Counted from the first letter of the stretch, positions 44,208 to 57,822 are shown. The stretch is 64,000 nt of DNA from Eutreptiella sp. 'Long Island Sound 2002' (GCA_964036045.1 CAXIWF010000934.1:62001-126000); one strand, 5' to 3'. Translations and numbers: made by a program. Notes: generated by a model from the letters alone, not told the origin.

Positions 44208-46482
44208 GTGTTGAGGCGGATGGGGGAGGGGTGGGTGTTTTTGAATGGGGTGTTGGAACATGAAATGGCGGGGTACCGTGGCCTGTGCCGGGTTGGGTGG
44301 ATGCGGTGGGATGCAAATGTGAATGTGAGCACATTGGGGGGGTTGCAAGAAAGTGCAGGTATGGCGTGTTGATGCGGATGGGGGAGGGGTGGGTGTTTTT
44401 GAATGGGGTGTTGGAACACGAAAGGGCGAGGTACGGTGGCCTGTGTGGGGTTGGGTGGGTGCAGTGGGATGCAAATGTGAATCCGAGCACATTTGGGGGG
44501 TTGCACGAAAGTGTAGGTATGCCGTGTTGAGGCGGATGGGGGAGGGGTGGGTGTTTTTGAATGGGGTGTTGGGACATGAAAGGGCGGGGTACGGTGGCCT
44601 GTGTGGGGTTGGGTGGATGCGGTGGGATGCAAATGTGAATGTGAGCACATTTGGGGGGTTGCACGAAAGTGTAGGTATGCCGTGTTGAGGCGGATGGGGG
44701 AGGGGTGGGTGTTTTTGAATGGGGTGTTGGAACATGAAATGGCGGGGTACCGTGGCCTGTGCCGGGTTGGGTGGATGCGGTGGGATGCAAATGTGAATGT
44801 GAGCACATTTGGGGGGTTGCACGAAAGTGTAGGTATGGCGTGTTGATGCGGATGGGGGAGGGGTGGGTGTTTTTGAATGGGGTGTTGGGACATGAAAGGG
44901 CGGGGTACGGTGGCCTGTGCCGGGTTGGGTGGATGCGGTGGGATGCAAATGTGAATGTGAGCACATTGGGGGGGTTGCAAGAAAGTGCAGGTATGGCGTG
45001 TTGATGCGGATGGGGGAGGGGTGGGTGTTTTTGAATGGGGTGTTGGAACACGAAAGGGCGAGGTACGGTGGCCTGTGTGGGGTTGGGTGGGTGCAGTGGG
45101 ATGCAAATGTGAATGTGAGCACATACGGGGGGTCGCACGAAAGTGTAGGTATGGCGTGTTGATGCGGATGGAGGAGGGGTGGGTGTTTTTGAATGGGGTG
45201 TTGGGACATGAAAGGGCGGGGTACGGTGGCCTGTGTGGGGTTGGGTGGATGCGGTGGGATGCAAATGTGAATGTGAGCACATTTGGGGGGTTGCACGAAA
45301 GTGTAGGTATGCCGCGTTGAGGCGGATGGGGGAGGGCCGGGTGTTTTTGAATAGGTGTTGGAACATGAAATGGCGGGGTACCGTGGCCTGTGCCGGGTTG
45401 GGTGGATGCGATGGGATGCAAATGTGAATGTGAGCACATTGGGAGGGTTGCAAGAAAGTGCAGGTATGGCGTGTTGATGCGGATGGGGGAGGGGTGGGTG
45501 TTTTTGAATGGGGTGTTGGAACATGAAACGGCGGGGTACCGTGGCCTGTGCCGGGTTGGGTGGATGCGGTGGGATGCAAATGTGAATCCGAGCACATTTG
45601 GGGGGTTGCACGAAAGTGTAGGTATGCCGTGTTGAGGCGGATGGGGGAGGGGTGGGTGTTTTTGAATGGGGTGTTGGGACATGAAAGGGCGGGGTACGGT
45701 GGCCTGTGTGGGGTTGGGTGGATGCGGTGGGATGCAAATGTGAATGTGAGCACATTTGGGGGGTTGCACGAAAGTGTAGGTATGCCGTGTTGAGGCGGAT
45801 GGGGGAGGGGTGGGTGTTTTTGAATGGGGTGTTGGAACATGAAATGGCGGGGTACCGTGGCCTGTGCCGGGTTGGGTGGATGCGGTGGGATGCAAATGTG
45901 AATGTGAGCACATTGGGGGGGTTGTAGGAAAGTGTAGGTATGGCGTGTTGATGCGGATGGGGGAGGGGTGGGTGTTTTTGAATGGGGTGTTGGGACATGA
46001 AAGGGCGAGGTACGGTGGCCTGTGTGGGGTTGGGTGGGTGCAGTGGGATGCAAATGTGAATGCGAGCACATACGGGGGGTCGCACGAAAGTGTAGGTATG
46101 GCGTGTTGATGCGGATGAAGGAGGGCTGGGTGTTTTTGAATGGGGTGTTGGGACATGAAAGGGCGGGGTACGGTGGCCTGTGCCGGGTTGGGTGGATGCG
46201 GTGGGATGCAAATGTGAATGTGAGCACATTTGGGGGGTTGCACGAAAGTGTAGGTATGCCGCGTTGAGGCGGATGGGGGAGGGGTGGGTGTTTTTGAATG
46301 GGGTGTTGGAACATGAAATGGCGGGGTACCGTGGCCTGTGCCGGGTTGGGTGGATGCGGTGGGATGCAAATGTGAATGTAAGCACATTGGAGGGGTTGTA
46401 GGAAAGTGTAGGTATGGCGTGTTGATGCGGATGGGGGAGGGGTGGGTGTTTTTGAATGGGTCGTTGGAACATGAAAGGGCGA
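44208..46482 (+). repeat. 158-bp satellite array A15 (14.4 units)
   Basis: Same start and end as A1 but 316 bp (two units) shorter, with a compatible order of variants at both ends: a clear unequal-exchange pair. Confidence 0.96.
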
Positions 46483-46767
46483 TGCTGCCATGGACATCTG
46501 AACTGGCTTTGCCAGGCAAAAACATTTCCAGCCGCGGTGGCTCCATTAAGGTCCACCGCTCGCTAGTAAAATTGGGGTAAAAATCGGCTATGTTTTTCGC
46601 TACACAGAGGGGGTGCTGGTTGTACCATGCACTGCACCACGGCCTCCTAACATCTTTGCAATGAGGTGCACTCCACAGCTGCCCTCCCCTCTATCATTAC
46701 ATCACATTCCAAGCCATAGTTGCTCACCCGGGATGCTCCCCTTGCTGGTCTCTCTGGTGATTACCAC
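46483..46767 (+). repeat. J module, copy J11
   Basis: Standard start; the flank reads CCACAGGTGTAGGTACGGTG. Confidence 0.92.
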
Positions 46768-47635
46768 AGGTGTAGGTACGGTGTGTTGATGCGGATGCTG
46801 GTGTGTGGTTCTTTTTGAATGGGTTGTTGGGACATGAAAGGGCGGGGTACGGTGGCCTGTGTGGAATTGGATGGGTGCGGTGGGATGTAAATGTGAATGT
46901 GAGCACATTTGGGGGGTTGCACGAAAGTGTAGGTATGCCGTGTTGAGGCGGATGGGGGAGGGGTGGGTGTTTTTGAATGGGGTGTTGGAACATGAAATGG
47001 CGGGGTACCGTGGCCTGTGCCGGGTTGGGTGGATGCGCTGGGATGCAAATGTGAATGTGAGCACATTGGGAGGGTTGCAAGAAAGTGCAGGTATGGCGTG
47101 TTGATGCGGATGGGGGAGGGGTGGATGTTTTTGAATGGGGTGTTGGAACACGAAAGGGCGAGGTACGGTGGCCTGTGTGGGGTTGGGTGGGTGCAGTGGG
47201 ATGCAAATGTGAATGTGAGCACATACGGGGGGTCGCACGAAAGTGTAGGTATGGCGTGTTGATGCGGATGGAGGAGGGGTGGGTGTTTTTGAATGGGGTG
47301 TTGGGACATGAAAGGGCGGGGTACGGTGGCCTGTGTGGGGTTGGGTGGATGCGGTGGGATGCAAATGTGAATGTGAGCACATTTCGGGGGTTGCACGAAA
47401 GTGTAGGTATGCCGCGTTGAGGCGGATGGGGGAGGGGTGGGTGTTTTTGAATGGGGTGTTGGAACATGAAATGGCGGGGTACCGTGGCCTGTGCCGGGTT
47501 GGGTGGATGCGGTGGGATGCAAATGTGAATGTAAGCACATTGGGGGGGTTGTAGGAAAGTGTAGGTATGGCGTGTTGATGCGGATGGGGGAGGGGTGGGT
47601 GTTTTTGAATGGGTCGTTGGAACATGAAAGGGCGA
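46768..47635 (+). repeat. 158-bp satellite array A16 (5.5 units)
   Basis: Duplicate of A6, including GGTGGATGTTT near 47122. Confidence 0.95.
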
Positions 47636-47920
47636 TGCTGCCATGGACATCTGAACTGGCTTTGCCAGGCAAAAACATTTCCAGCCGCGGTGGCTCCATT
47701 AAGGTCCACCGCTCGCTAGTAAAATTGGGGTAAAAATCGGCTATGTTTTTCGCTACACAGAGGGGGTGCCGGTTGTACCATGCACTGCACCACGGCCTCC
47801 TAACATCTTTGCAATGAGGTGCACTCCACAGCTGCCCTCCCCTCGATCATTACATCAGATTCCAAGCCATAGTTGCTCACCCGGGATGCTCCCCTTGCTG
47901 GTCTCTCTGGTGATTACCAC
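47636..47920 (+). repeat. J module, copy J12
   Basis: Standard borders; GGGTGCCGGTTG near 47765. Confidence 0.92.
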
Positions 47921-48157
47921 AAGTGTAGGTACGGCGTGTTGATGCGGATGCTGGTGTGTGGTTCTTTTTGAATGGGTTGTTGGGACATGAAAGGGCGGGG
48001 TACGGTGGCCTGTGTGGAATTGGATGGGTGCGGTGGGATGCAAATGTGAATGTGAGCACATTTGGGGGGTTGCACGAAAGTGTAGGTATGGCGTGTTGAT
48101 GCGGATGGGGGAGGGGTGGGTGTTTTTGAATGGGGTGTTGGGACATGAAAGGGCGGG
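47921..48157 (+). repeat. 158-bp satellite array A17 (1.5 units)
   Basis: 237-bp foldback loop. Confidence 0.92.
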
Positions 48158-48442
48158 ATTTGTGGTAAACAGCGGAGAGACCAGCAAGGGTAGCATCCCG
48201 GTCGAGCAACCATGGGTTGGAATGTGATGTAATGATAGAAACGAAGGCATTTGTGAAGTGGAATGCATTCTGAAGGTGGTAGGAGGCCGTGGTGCAGTGC
48301 AAAGTATACCCACCACCCTCCTTGTATGGCGAAAAACATCCCCAGTTTTTACCCCGATTTTACTAGTGAGCGGTGGACCTTAATGGAGCTGCGGCGGCTG
48401 GACAATGTTTTGGTTTGGCAAACCGGGTTCGGATGTCCATGC
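48158..48442 (-). repeat. J' module a (full length), macro-copy 5
   Basis: As 17102-17386. Confidence 0.9.
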
Positions 48443-48576
48443 CCTGATCCCAGAGACCTCACCAACGCCATTGGCTTGGGGCACAGAAGCCGTGGATACA
48501 TCCTGAAGGGGTCCCTTGGGTTGCCGACTATGCCTATGGAGAACTACCCAGAAACATGCCTTTTTTTTATGTATGG
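48443..48576. other. 134-bp link between tandem J' modules, macro-copy 5
   Basis: As 17387-17520. Confidence 0.7.
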
Positions 48577-48781
48577 TTTGTGGTAAATAGCGGAGAGACC
48601 AGCAAGGGGAGCATCCCGGGTGAGCAACTATGGGTTGGAATGTGATGTAATGATAGAGAGGAAGGCATTTGTGAAGTGGTATGCATTCTGAAGGTGGTAG
48701 GAGGCCGTGGTGCAGTGCAAAGTATACCCAGCACCCTCCTTGTATGGCAAAAAACATCCCCAATTTTTACCCCGATTTTAC
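48577..48781 (-). repeat. J' module b (partial), macro-copy 5
   Basis: As 17521-17725. Confidence 0.88.
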
Positions 48782-48794
48782 AAGTATTTTACTA

Positions 48795-49053
48795 CATGGT
48801 GGGGCACATCCTGCGGCACATGGTGGGGCACATGGTGGGGCACATCCCAGGGCACATCGTGGGGTTCACAGTGGGGCACACTGTGGGGCACATCATGGGG
48901 CACATCAATTGGCATTTGGCGGGCACATCGTGCGGCACATGGTGGGGCACATGGTGGGGCACATCATGGGTCACATTCTGGTGAGCATTGAGGGGCACAT
49001 TCTGGGGCACATCGTGGGCCACATTGCGGGGCACATCCTGGGGCAGTGCGGTG
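48795..49053 (+). repeat. GGGGCACAT minisatellite, copy 5
   Basis: As 5201-5459. Confidence 0.93.
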
Positions 49054-49734
49054 AAAGGTGGTGTGGTGTGGTCTAGCGTGGTGTGGATTGATGTGGTGTA
49101 GTGTTTCTTCCTTTTGTGTGGTGCCATGTGAGGAACATGTTGTAACCGCTGCATAGTGGTTGATCTTTGTTGTAACTGCGAAGCCTGTAGCCTTGATGCC
49201 CCAGGGGTCGTAACGCCCGACACTGCCCCTGATATCTCCGAACCCACATAACCCTCTTCAGACCCATATCCAGCTTAGGGGAGCGACATATGCGAAGCAC
49301 TTGTAAGTCCTTTGAACTCCATGGTGGAATATGAAGAGTACGAAAACCCGGTCTACAAAAATGGAGCAGACATAGAATCTCAATGCGCATTCATCGCACA
49401 TAATGACACAACGTGAAATCATTCGAAATAATTTAAATAAATCCGATTGGGAAATCACGAAAGACAAATGCGACTCGACGCGCGCTCACAGGCGACATCT
49501 GGCGGCGAACGGAAAACATGAAAACAAGCGGAAAATTTACTGCACTAATGTACATCTGAGAATCATTGAAATTCTGATCACATCAGTGTATAATTGAGTG
49601 CTGTCAGTGCTGCCGTTACACATGTGTGGTGCACTGGTTCAGGGCTGTTTGTGTTGTCTTGAGGCCTCATTCCATAGGCGAGGTGGTTTGTGAGTGCCAA
49701 AAGAATGCATCCTAGTAGGTTACTTTTGCGTTCT
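49054..49734. other. Spacer between minisatellite and AT-rich block, copy 5
   Basis: Duplicate of 5460-6140; no gene recognised. Confidence 0.6.
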
Positions 49735-51566
49735 AAAATATCCCAAACACCCGATCATTTTTTTGGGAAAATATCCTAATTATCCTAAAAAAAAGGGTTA
49801 CGGTTAACCTTAGCTTTAACGGTAACCATTTTTTAGGATAGTTAGGATATTTTTGGTCCTTGCCTGGAAGAATATTAAGTACTTGGGATATTTTGGACAT
49901 TTTTCAGCAGGAGGTTTCAGTCTAGATGAGTCAGCTAGGGATATTTAGGATATTTAGGATATTTTTTGCATGATGTTTTAGGATCTTTTCTCGCATTTAG
50001 AATATTTGTTCTAGCGAGGTTGGGATGTTTTTGACGATTGCTTATCACAACATGTTCAGCCTGCGGTTGTTTGTCCATTACGATGTTGAGGATGGTCCAC
50101 ATAATGAGGATATTGTCTCCATCAGGACTTAGGATATTTTTGGCAATGTACTCATCACAATGGTAGCTGTAACCCTTCTTCGAATCTTTGGAATATTTCT
50201 GGTGTTATGCCCAAAGCTACATGAAGTACTTGGGATATTGAGGATATTTTTGAGCAAGAACGTTCAGTCAATTGAGGATATTTGGGATATTTAGGATATT
50301 TTCTGCATGATCTGAGAGAATGGTGCTGATATTCAGGATGTTTGGTCTGGCGAGATTAGGAAGTATTTGACACGTGCTGAGCACAACATTTTCAGCATCC
50401 TGTTGTAGGCCCATTGGATGGTTCAGAATATTTAGGATAATTCGAATATTGTCTCCTATAGGACTTATGATATCTTCCTTCTAGCCATCGCTACTTACTC
50501 ATCACACCAATAGCGGATACTTACAATATGTTCGATGATATGCCCCGAACAATATTACGTACTTAGGATATTTAGGATGTTTTTGAGAAAAGAAACGAGC
50601 CAGGTCAGAACATTTGGGATACTTAGGATATTTTCTGCATGAGGTTTAACGATCTTCCCGATGATTCGGATGACTGACTTGGCAAAATTAGGACTCACAA
50701 CATTTTCAACATCCCGTTGTTTGCCCATTGGGATGTTTAGGATATTTAGGATAATTAGGATATTTTCTCCGTCAGCACTTATGATATTTTTATTCTTAGA
50801 TTTTTCATGTATAGTAATGGCAAATTCCTCATCACAACCGTACTTGTAACCACTCTTAGGATATTTAAGATATTCCTTGCTGTTATCGAAGAAAGTGGAG
50901 TACTTAGCACATTAAAGATGTTTGCTAGCCCCAACTTTCAGTCCCAAAAGTTGAGGACATTTAGGATACTTAGGATGTTTTTTGCACAAATTAGACAGTG
51001 TTTTTAGGCTAAGGCTAACCGGTTTATCCATCTCTTTGACAATGACCCATCGCAACATGTTTGCCAGGTCAGGAAGTTTAGGATAATTACATGCCCAGAG
51101 CCACACAAAGTACTTGGGATATTTGGGATATTTTTGAGAACAAATGTTCAGTCAGTTGAAGATATTTAGGATATTTTCTCCAACAGGAGTTAGAATATCG
51201 TTCTTTTTACATTTTGCATGTGTAGTGATGGCAAATAACTCATGACAACCGTAATTGTAACCACGCTTAGGATATGTAGTATATTCGTTGGTGTTATCGA
51301 GGAATATTCAGTACTTGGCATAGTTAGGATGTTTCCTAGCCCTAACGTTCTGTCCCAAAGGCTGGGGATGTTCAGGATACTTAGGATGTTTTTTCCACGC
51401 GTTAGACAGAGGTTCTAGGATAAGGATAACCTATTTTTCCATATCTTTGACAATGACTCATCGCAACATGTTCGCCTGGTTAGGACTTTTATGATAATTA
51501 GAATCATTAGGATCTTTTCTGCATTCGGACTTAGGATCGTTTTCTCAAACACGACTTAGGACATTC
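49735..51566. repeat. AT-rich TTAGGATAT block, copy 5
   Basis: Duplicate of 6141-7972, with GCATGATGTTTTAGG near 49970. Confidence 0.88.
49768..49853. repeat. 86-bp palindrome, copy 5
   Basis: Same arms as 6174-6259. Confidence 0.85.
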
Positions 51567-52607
51567 GTTGGCGCGCTTTTCATTTCGTACGGGTTAGCCA
51601 TCGGGATGCGCAGCCTTGATAGATCTATGGTTGTGTAGAAGATTGTGATATTGTATTTTAAACTCACTAGGATATTGGGGACATCTGGGATGTTTCTCAA
51701 AATTGGTTAGGACAATTTGATCCCATACCTCATCTGCTATGGGTTTGACATTTTGGTAAGTTGTTGAGCATCGAATCATGCAGTACTTTGGCAGCCGCGG
51801 TTTTGTAGCACACAGGACACATGCAGTGTTCTGTTTCCAACAGACACGGGTATGTACAAAATTTGTAACATCGTCACGCAACAAACTAGGATTTTTTGAA
51901 CCGTGAAGTGGACCACTTCGACATTCCTTTTTGCGATAGTAATAGTGATACGTCTTTACTACCTGCAATATCACTGCGTCAAGATTTTTGCGGACAAAAG
52001 AGGTTGAGGAAAGTTGCAATAGTTATGATAATTTGTGGCTTACAGTTTAGAATGTATTTCCTGCCTTTGAATTATGGCTAGATCGAGCATTTGGACCATT
52101 CATATATTCCCTCAAGGAGCTAGGGTTGTTGAGATTCCTCGTTCAGCAAATTTTTGAAATCCTTTTTAGCCTTTGCGTACAGGCCTATGCGGGTTACACA
52201 GAAGGATTTCCCGAAGGTATGTGGCATTGTAGAGGCATGTGCACATTTGGAATCTCTAAGATTCTTGTCCAGGAGGGGGGCGGGATGGTCTCAGCACACT
52301 CAGAGGAAGATCTAGCTCCTAAGAAGGTGCCATGGCGGCCATGTGCGAAAAACATGAGCTTCAATGAGACCTTTGTTCTGCACCATGGAAGTTTTTGGAT
52401 ACAGCTTGCAATAGACAGCACTGCGCACAAGACACAACACATTGCTCACAGCACGACATGGTGCAAAGAATACAAAACAAAACTCCCAGCAAAGCTGACT
52501 AGAAGCCCAAAAAACAAGCTGTCCCCAGGACAACACTCTCCATACAGCGTATCACTGTGCACATCGATCGGCAACATCACCGAATGCAACAGATTGGAAA
52601 AAACATC
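51567..52607. repeat. 1.04-kb block before the fixed junction, copy 5
   Basis: Duplicate of 7973-9013; continues into cassette 4. Confidence 0.75.
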
Positions 52608-52624
52608 ACATGGCACAAATCATT

Positions 52625-52826
52625 GTCCGCGTCCGAACGGGCCAGCAACGAACAGATTCGGCCGTTAAGCGCCGCACATGGGGCACAATCAGACAAAGAT
52701 ACCCTGCAAACGGGGAACCAGGGCCCAAGTAAGCAAGAAGCACACACAAATGGGCCGACAAAATGTGACCGCGGCCTCAACTGCGCGCATGCACCCCCCC
52801 ACCCCACCCCACCCCATTGTCTCCTG
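52625..52826. repeat. Cassette-flanking direct repeat, left, cassette 4
   Basis: Partner of 53952-54156. Confidence 0.92.
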
Positions 52827-53033
52827 CGCACAAGGGACATGGACAAACCCTACTCCCCTAGGGGGGAGGGGCGGAAGGGGCGGGGCAGCGCATGCCGCGA
52901 TACCACCAGGGAAGGAAGGGCAGGGTGTTACGCAAAGGGGAGGGACATGTGTGCGGATGTGTGCGGAGTAAATGATGGGTGCTGAGCTTGAGCCTATGAT
53001 CCGGACTCCAGTGGGAAGGACTTTGGTTTTGGA

Positions 53034-53134
53034 AGGAGATTGGCCCATTGGCCTCCACAAAGTGGCGCTGAAAGCACCAAAGCTGCCTAGTAAGGAGCGA
53101 GTATATACCGAAAAAAAATAGACACTCAGAAAGT
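53034..53134 (-). ncRNA. SL RNA gene, cassette 4 (intact)
   Basis: Leader 53134 down to 53109 with the full T8 tract, then the GTATATACTCG donor and both 3' hairpins. Same sequence as cassette 1 and paired with an intact 5S gene. Confidence 0.95.
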
Positions 53135-53720
53135 GTGCCTCCAAGAAGGGTGTGCGTAGCATAACGTCCTTGTGACAGCGCCCTTATGCGAACGCATTTT
53201 GGAAGGGGGGTTTTTCGGACCCCCCACCGCTCGTTAGGACCCCCCTCCCCCATAGCTCGACGCCACCGTCTCGGATTCGCAAAATGAGTGACGTTTTGGA
53301 CTCAGCGACCCCGAAATAGGGGGGGTTTACTGTGTCAATAGCTCATTTTAGGATATGGGTGACTATTACCGACTCGGTAGGCTCTGCCCGTTCCTCACCA
53401 CGAATGGGGATACCCCTTTTGGGGTGGTGTTAGAGCAGGACCCCCTGGGGACCTACATGGGTAAACTAGTACCCCCCCCCCCTATTTTGATGTCGCTGAA
53501 TCCGAATATCAACTCAGATTTGGCGGTTGGGGCGGTTATTACCGAGTTTTTGGTCGCGCGCGCGCTCCATTTGGACCCCCTCATATCTCGACGCCACTGT
53601 CTCAGATTCGAAAAAAAATTGCATTTTCGGAATCAGCGACCTCGAAATAGGGGGGGTACAAAGATTTTCACGTCGATTTGGTACAATTTGCTATTTTTAG
53701 TACTTTCGGGGAGACTGTAT
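53135..53720. other. SL-5S intergenic spacer, cassette 4
   Basis: As cassette 1, including both 72-bp motif copies; no gene seen. Confidence 0.8.
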
Positions 53721-53766
53721 ACTCGGTAGGATCTGCCTGTCTAGGAACGGGCAGATCCTACCGAGT
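53721..53766 (-). other. Perfect 17-bp hairpin downstream of 5S, cassette 4
   Basis: Same stem as 10127-10172. Confidence 0.85.
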
Positions 53767-53776
53767 CAGGGGCAAT

Positions 53777-53782
53777 AAAAAA
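53777..53782 (-). terminator. RNA polymerase III terminator of 5S, cassette 4
   Basis: T6 on the minus strand directly after the 5S stem. Confidence 0.9.
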
Positions 53783-53900
53783 GCGTACAGCACCCAGTGT
53801 TCCCAAGTGGTCTCCCACCTCAGTACTAACTGGGCCTGACTAGGCTTAACTTCTGAAATCGGACGGGTTTAGGTGTGTTCCCAGTAGTATGGCTGTACGC
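53783..53900 (-). rRNA. 5S ribosomal RNA, cassette 4 (intact)
   Basis: Same 118-nt sequence as the cassette 1 and 2 genes. Confidence 0.97.
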
Positions 53901-53951
53901 ATTCGTCATGCGCGGACGCCCGGCTTGCGGGCGGGGAAAAGGGGGGGGGTG

Positions 53952-54156
53952 GACCGCATCCGAACGGGCCAGCAACGAACAGATTCGGCCGTTAAGAGCC
54001 GCACATGGGGCACAATCAGACAAAGATACCCTGCAAACGGGGAACCAGGGCCCAAGTAATGAAGAAGCACGCACAAATGGGCCGAGAAAATGTGACCGCG
54101 GCCTCAACTGCGCGCATGCCCCCCCCCCCCACCCCACCCCACCCCATTGTCTCCTG
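53952..54156. repeat. Cassette-flanking direct repeat, right, cassette 4
   Basis: Partner of 52625-52826, offset 1,327 bp. Confidence 0.92.
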
Positions 54157-54631
54157 TCTTTGTGGGCCATCTCTTCAGCTTGAGGTTTATGAACCTCTAG
54201 AGGAGACCTAGGAGGTCACACTCATGCTGTCAGGCTCCATGATAATGCATAGACGTTGCCCTGGGGGGGTGCCTTGGGTTGCCGACTATCACTGAAAACA
54301 GCCATCCTGAAAAGGCCGAAAAGTTACGTAGTAGAACGGTGAAATTTGTACAAAAAAAAGGTTTGTGGGCCATCTCTTCAGCTTGAGGTTCAGGAACCTC
54401 TAGAGGACACCTAGGAGGTCACATTCATGCTGTCAGGCTCCATGACAATGCATCCACGTTGCCCTGGGGGGGTGCCTTGAGTTGCCGACTATCACTGAAA
54501 ACAACCATCCTTGGGGCCAGGGTTGGCTGCTGCCTTGGGCTTGGGTTCGGTCCCATGTGCCTGAGTTTGCGTCCCAAATGAATGTATTGCCATGCAACAC
54601 ACATGAATGTTGTCCTCCATACCTCAATAGC
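54157..54631. repeat. Duplicated 150-bp element and flank, cassette 4
   Basis: As 10563-11037. Confidence 0.85.
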
Positions 54632-55214
54632 ATGCCTATATGTCTACCCCAGCAATGCCTGGCCCTTGTGAATGGGCTCCCACCCCCTGGAGATCCCTTG
54701 TTCAGGGAGAGTCCAGGGTGGTGGGTCAGGCTGCAGAGTGTAGGCCACAAACACAGAATGTGTTCCCATGTTTTTGTGCCCGAAAACTTGGAAGATTTTA
54801 GGAAATTGTTTTATGCCTATACGTCTACCCCAGCAATGCCTGGCCCTTGTGAATGGGCTCCCACCCCCTGGAGATCCCTTGTTCAGGGAGAGTCCAGAGT
54901 GGTGGGTCAGGCTGCAGAGTGTAGGCCACAAACACAGAATGTGTTCCCATGTTTTTGTGCCCGAAAACTTGGAAGATTTTAGGAAATTGTTTTATGCCTA
55001 TATGTCTACCCCAGCAATGCCTGGCCCTTGTGAATGGGCTCCCACCCCCTGGAGATCCCTTGTTCAGGGAGAGTCCAGAGTGGTGGGTCAGGCTGCAGAG
55101 TGTAGGCCACAAACACAGAATGTGTTCCCATGTTTTTGTGCCCGAAAACTTGGAAAATTTTAGGGAATTGTTTTATGCCTATATGTCTACCCCAGCAATG
55201 CCTGGTCCTTGTGA
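54632..55214 (+). repeat. 181-bp tandem repeat, cassette 4 (3.2 units)
   Basis: Same unit count and end as 23576-24158. Confidence 0.95.
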
Positions 55215-56069
55215 ATGTATTTTTTTTTGGGGACAGCAAATGAAAAAAACCGTCAACTTCCTGTTTCCTGGAAAAAAATTACACGAAGGTACCACAAAAA
55301 AAATTCACAAAGGGTCATTCGCATCCCCAATGCCACCAGAATCGGCTGAGATTATGCACCCTGCTTTTTCCATTGCACCCGCACTGCTGTAGGAATTCGC
55401 ACCACTTTGCACCCCTACTCCTACATGAATCCACTAATTTATTCAGAAATGCAACCAGAATTGAGTTCCAAACCCTAGCTTTCACAAATGCAAAAATGGG
55501 TTGAACACACATGCTGCCCCTACTCTCGCCAATACAAAAATTGTCTAATCATGCATTCCATGCCCGTCCTGATTGTGTATCAAACATGTTGTTCTTGCAT
55601 CGCATGCTTTTGCCAATGCACAAAGCTTTTAACTTGCAACCAATGCCTTATCAATTGAGGTTTTCCGCTTGCCCCTGCAAAAGACATGGCTTGAACATAC
55701 AAATGTTTTGGTGTCTGTTGTTTGGTCATCATTTTTGCCAGCCAAGTCCTGTTGTAGCGAAGTGTGTTGCATCAATTCTGCTCCAAACTGCAATGGCATG
55801 TCCCCAACAACACTGGACTGTCTTGGCATCAGTGAAAGTAGGAGGAGGAAAAAACAAGCATTGTTCAATAGTGTCCACAAATAGAGCAAGCAATAGGGAA
55901 CATTCCACACAGGCTCACCATGAAAAACACCACATATTTTGGAAAAAAATAGTCATGCTGAACACTGGCAGCAAACATTGACCAAAATACAATGCACCAA
56001 TTTTCCGACTTGTGCAGGCAGCAACGAAAATGTCATAGCAATTGGCCATGCCCGGATGTATTTCTACAA

Positions 56070-56271
56070 GCGTCAGCGCGCTGTCTGTGTGTTCGTTGTG
56101 TGTCAGCGCGCATCATAGGTGTCCATTGGGTGTCAGCGCGCTGTCTGTGTGTGTCAGCGCGCTGTCTGTGTGTCACTTGTGTGTCAGCGCACTCTGTGTG
56201 TGTCACTTGTGTGTCACGCGCTCTCTGTGGTCATTTGTGTGTCAGCTCTGTGTGTCAGTTGTGTGTCAGCG
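56070..56271 (+). repeat. GTGTGTCAGCGCGCTGTCT minisatellite, copy 2
   Basis: Duplicate of 25014-25215 with the same unit count. Confidence 0.9.
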
Positions 56272-57144
56272 AGTGCTCTATAGACTCTCACTAAGTTGAC
56301 TTGGGGCGCTCTGATACATGGGCTTCACTCAAATGGGTATATATAGGGGTCGTACATGGTGTATTCTGTAAGTGTATGAGTGCAAGTGTGGAAGTGTGTC
56401 CTTCAGGTTCGCTCTGGCGAAGGAGTTGACTGCACATGAGCAGCCAAAATAGGCTGATTGACTTGAAATGGTGATGGATGATCACAAAGATGAAATTCTC
56501 TCAAAGAGTGAAAAATGACCAAAATCGACCCAAAACTCACCTCGAAAACACCCAGGCGCACTCGGAGTGCCCCAGCAGCGCCGTGGCGAACGACGGAGGG
56601 CGTCGCCACGCGTCGCAGCTGTCGCTTGCGACCGATCCTGCCAAAAATGGCACATTTGGCCAGAAACAGGCCAAAAAGGTCTAAAAACCCAAAATGGGCC
56701 AGGATGAAGCCCTGAAACTGGGCAAGACGCTGGAAGAGAGCCGTCGACACACAATACCAGTGTTGACGAGTGCCACGAACGCACTCGCGCGTCGAAAAGC
56801 TACGACAAGCGTCGCCGACAGAAAAAGAGAGCAAAATTTGAAAATTTGCAAAATTGAAGAATTGAAACAGAATTAGCTGCTACAGGTGGCGCAGGACAGT
56901 CAAACGCTGTCAGCGCAGCGTAGAGCGTCACGTTGTGAGCGCCGTAACCCTGTCCGAGCGCGTCGCCAGGGAACAGGGACTCTGATTCGCAACAAAATAT
57001 CAAAATCCAACTTCAAACTTCAAAATTGCTTCAAGAACACCAAAATGAGAGAAACAAACACCTTGTGGACCTGTACTGTACTCCCCAAATTCCAACAAAA
57101 GGTAACAAACCAGGACTTCGTTCATTTGAATACGATGTCTCCAC

Positions 57145-57198
57145 TCGCGCTGTCTGTGTGTTCGTTGTGTGTCAGCGCGCTCTGTGTGTGTCAGTTGT
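57145..57198 (+). repeat. Second patch of the GTCAGCGCGCTGT minisatellite, copy 2
   Basis: Duplicate of 26089-26142. Confidence 0.85.
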
Positions 57199-57510
57199 GC
57201 AACACAACAGTTATGATGCAGGTTGACACGGAAACCGCACAACTCTTTCTCGAAATCAAGGCAAAATGTTCGGGGACTCCACAATGGTGAAATGTGGCCA
57301 ACGACCAAAAGATTCACCCATTCACGGACCGTGGGGTAGGAGAGGCACAGGACAGGGGGGGGTTGATATTACCAACGGCTGCTTTGCTGTGGCGTCCATG
57401 TACGGCACCCGTTTCTTGACGGCAGCAGGATGAACGAAAGAGCGATCAGCTGCAGCATACAAATTGCGCAAACGCACCAGTTCAGCACTTCTTGGGTTAC
57501 CGTGTCCATT

Positions 57511-57548
57511 GCGACCTACTTTTTGGGCATGTCCAAAAAAAAGGTCGC
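57511..57548. other. Near-perfect hairpin GCGACC...GGTCGC, copy 2
   Basis: Duplicate of 26455-26492. Confidence 0.8.
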
Positions 57549-57580
57549 AGTTGCAATGTGCCCCGCGAGTTGAGCAACTG

Positions 57581-57629
57581 TTATCCGCAGAAATGCGTTT
57601 TTCTGCGGATAAGGGCTTATCCGCAGAAA
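57581..57629. other. Triple TTATCCGCAGAAA hairpin, copy 2
   Basis: Duplicate of 26525-26573. Confidence 0.85.
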
Positions 57630-57822
57630 TGTCTGCGGCGGTCGGCTTTCTGGCAGAACAAAGCGAAATTGAGCAGATTTTTTGGGGAAATGCCAGATTA
57701 GAGCTGTCTGTACTGGTCACTGCCTGTTGGATGACATGCCTGAACACAAATTTTATTCTGTTTCTGAATTGCAGAATTTTTGGGTGAGTTCTCACTATGC
57801 CACCCATTAGAAGAAAGATCAT

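Larger units (their letters stand above)
55215..57822. other. 2.6-kb low-repeat region, copy 2
   Basis: Duplicate of 24159-26766, offset 31,056 bp; no difference was noticed by eye. No recognisable gene. Confidence 0.7.
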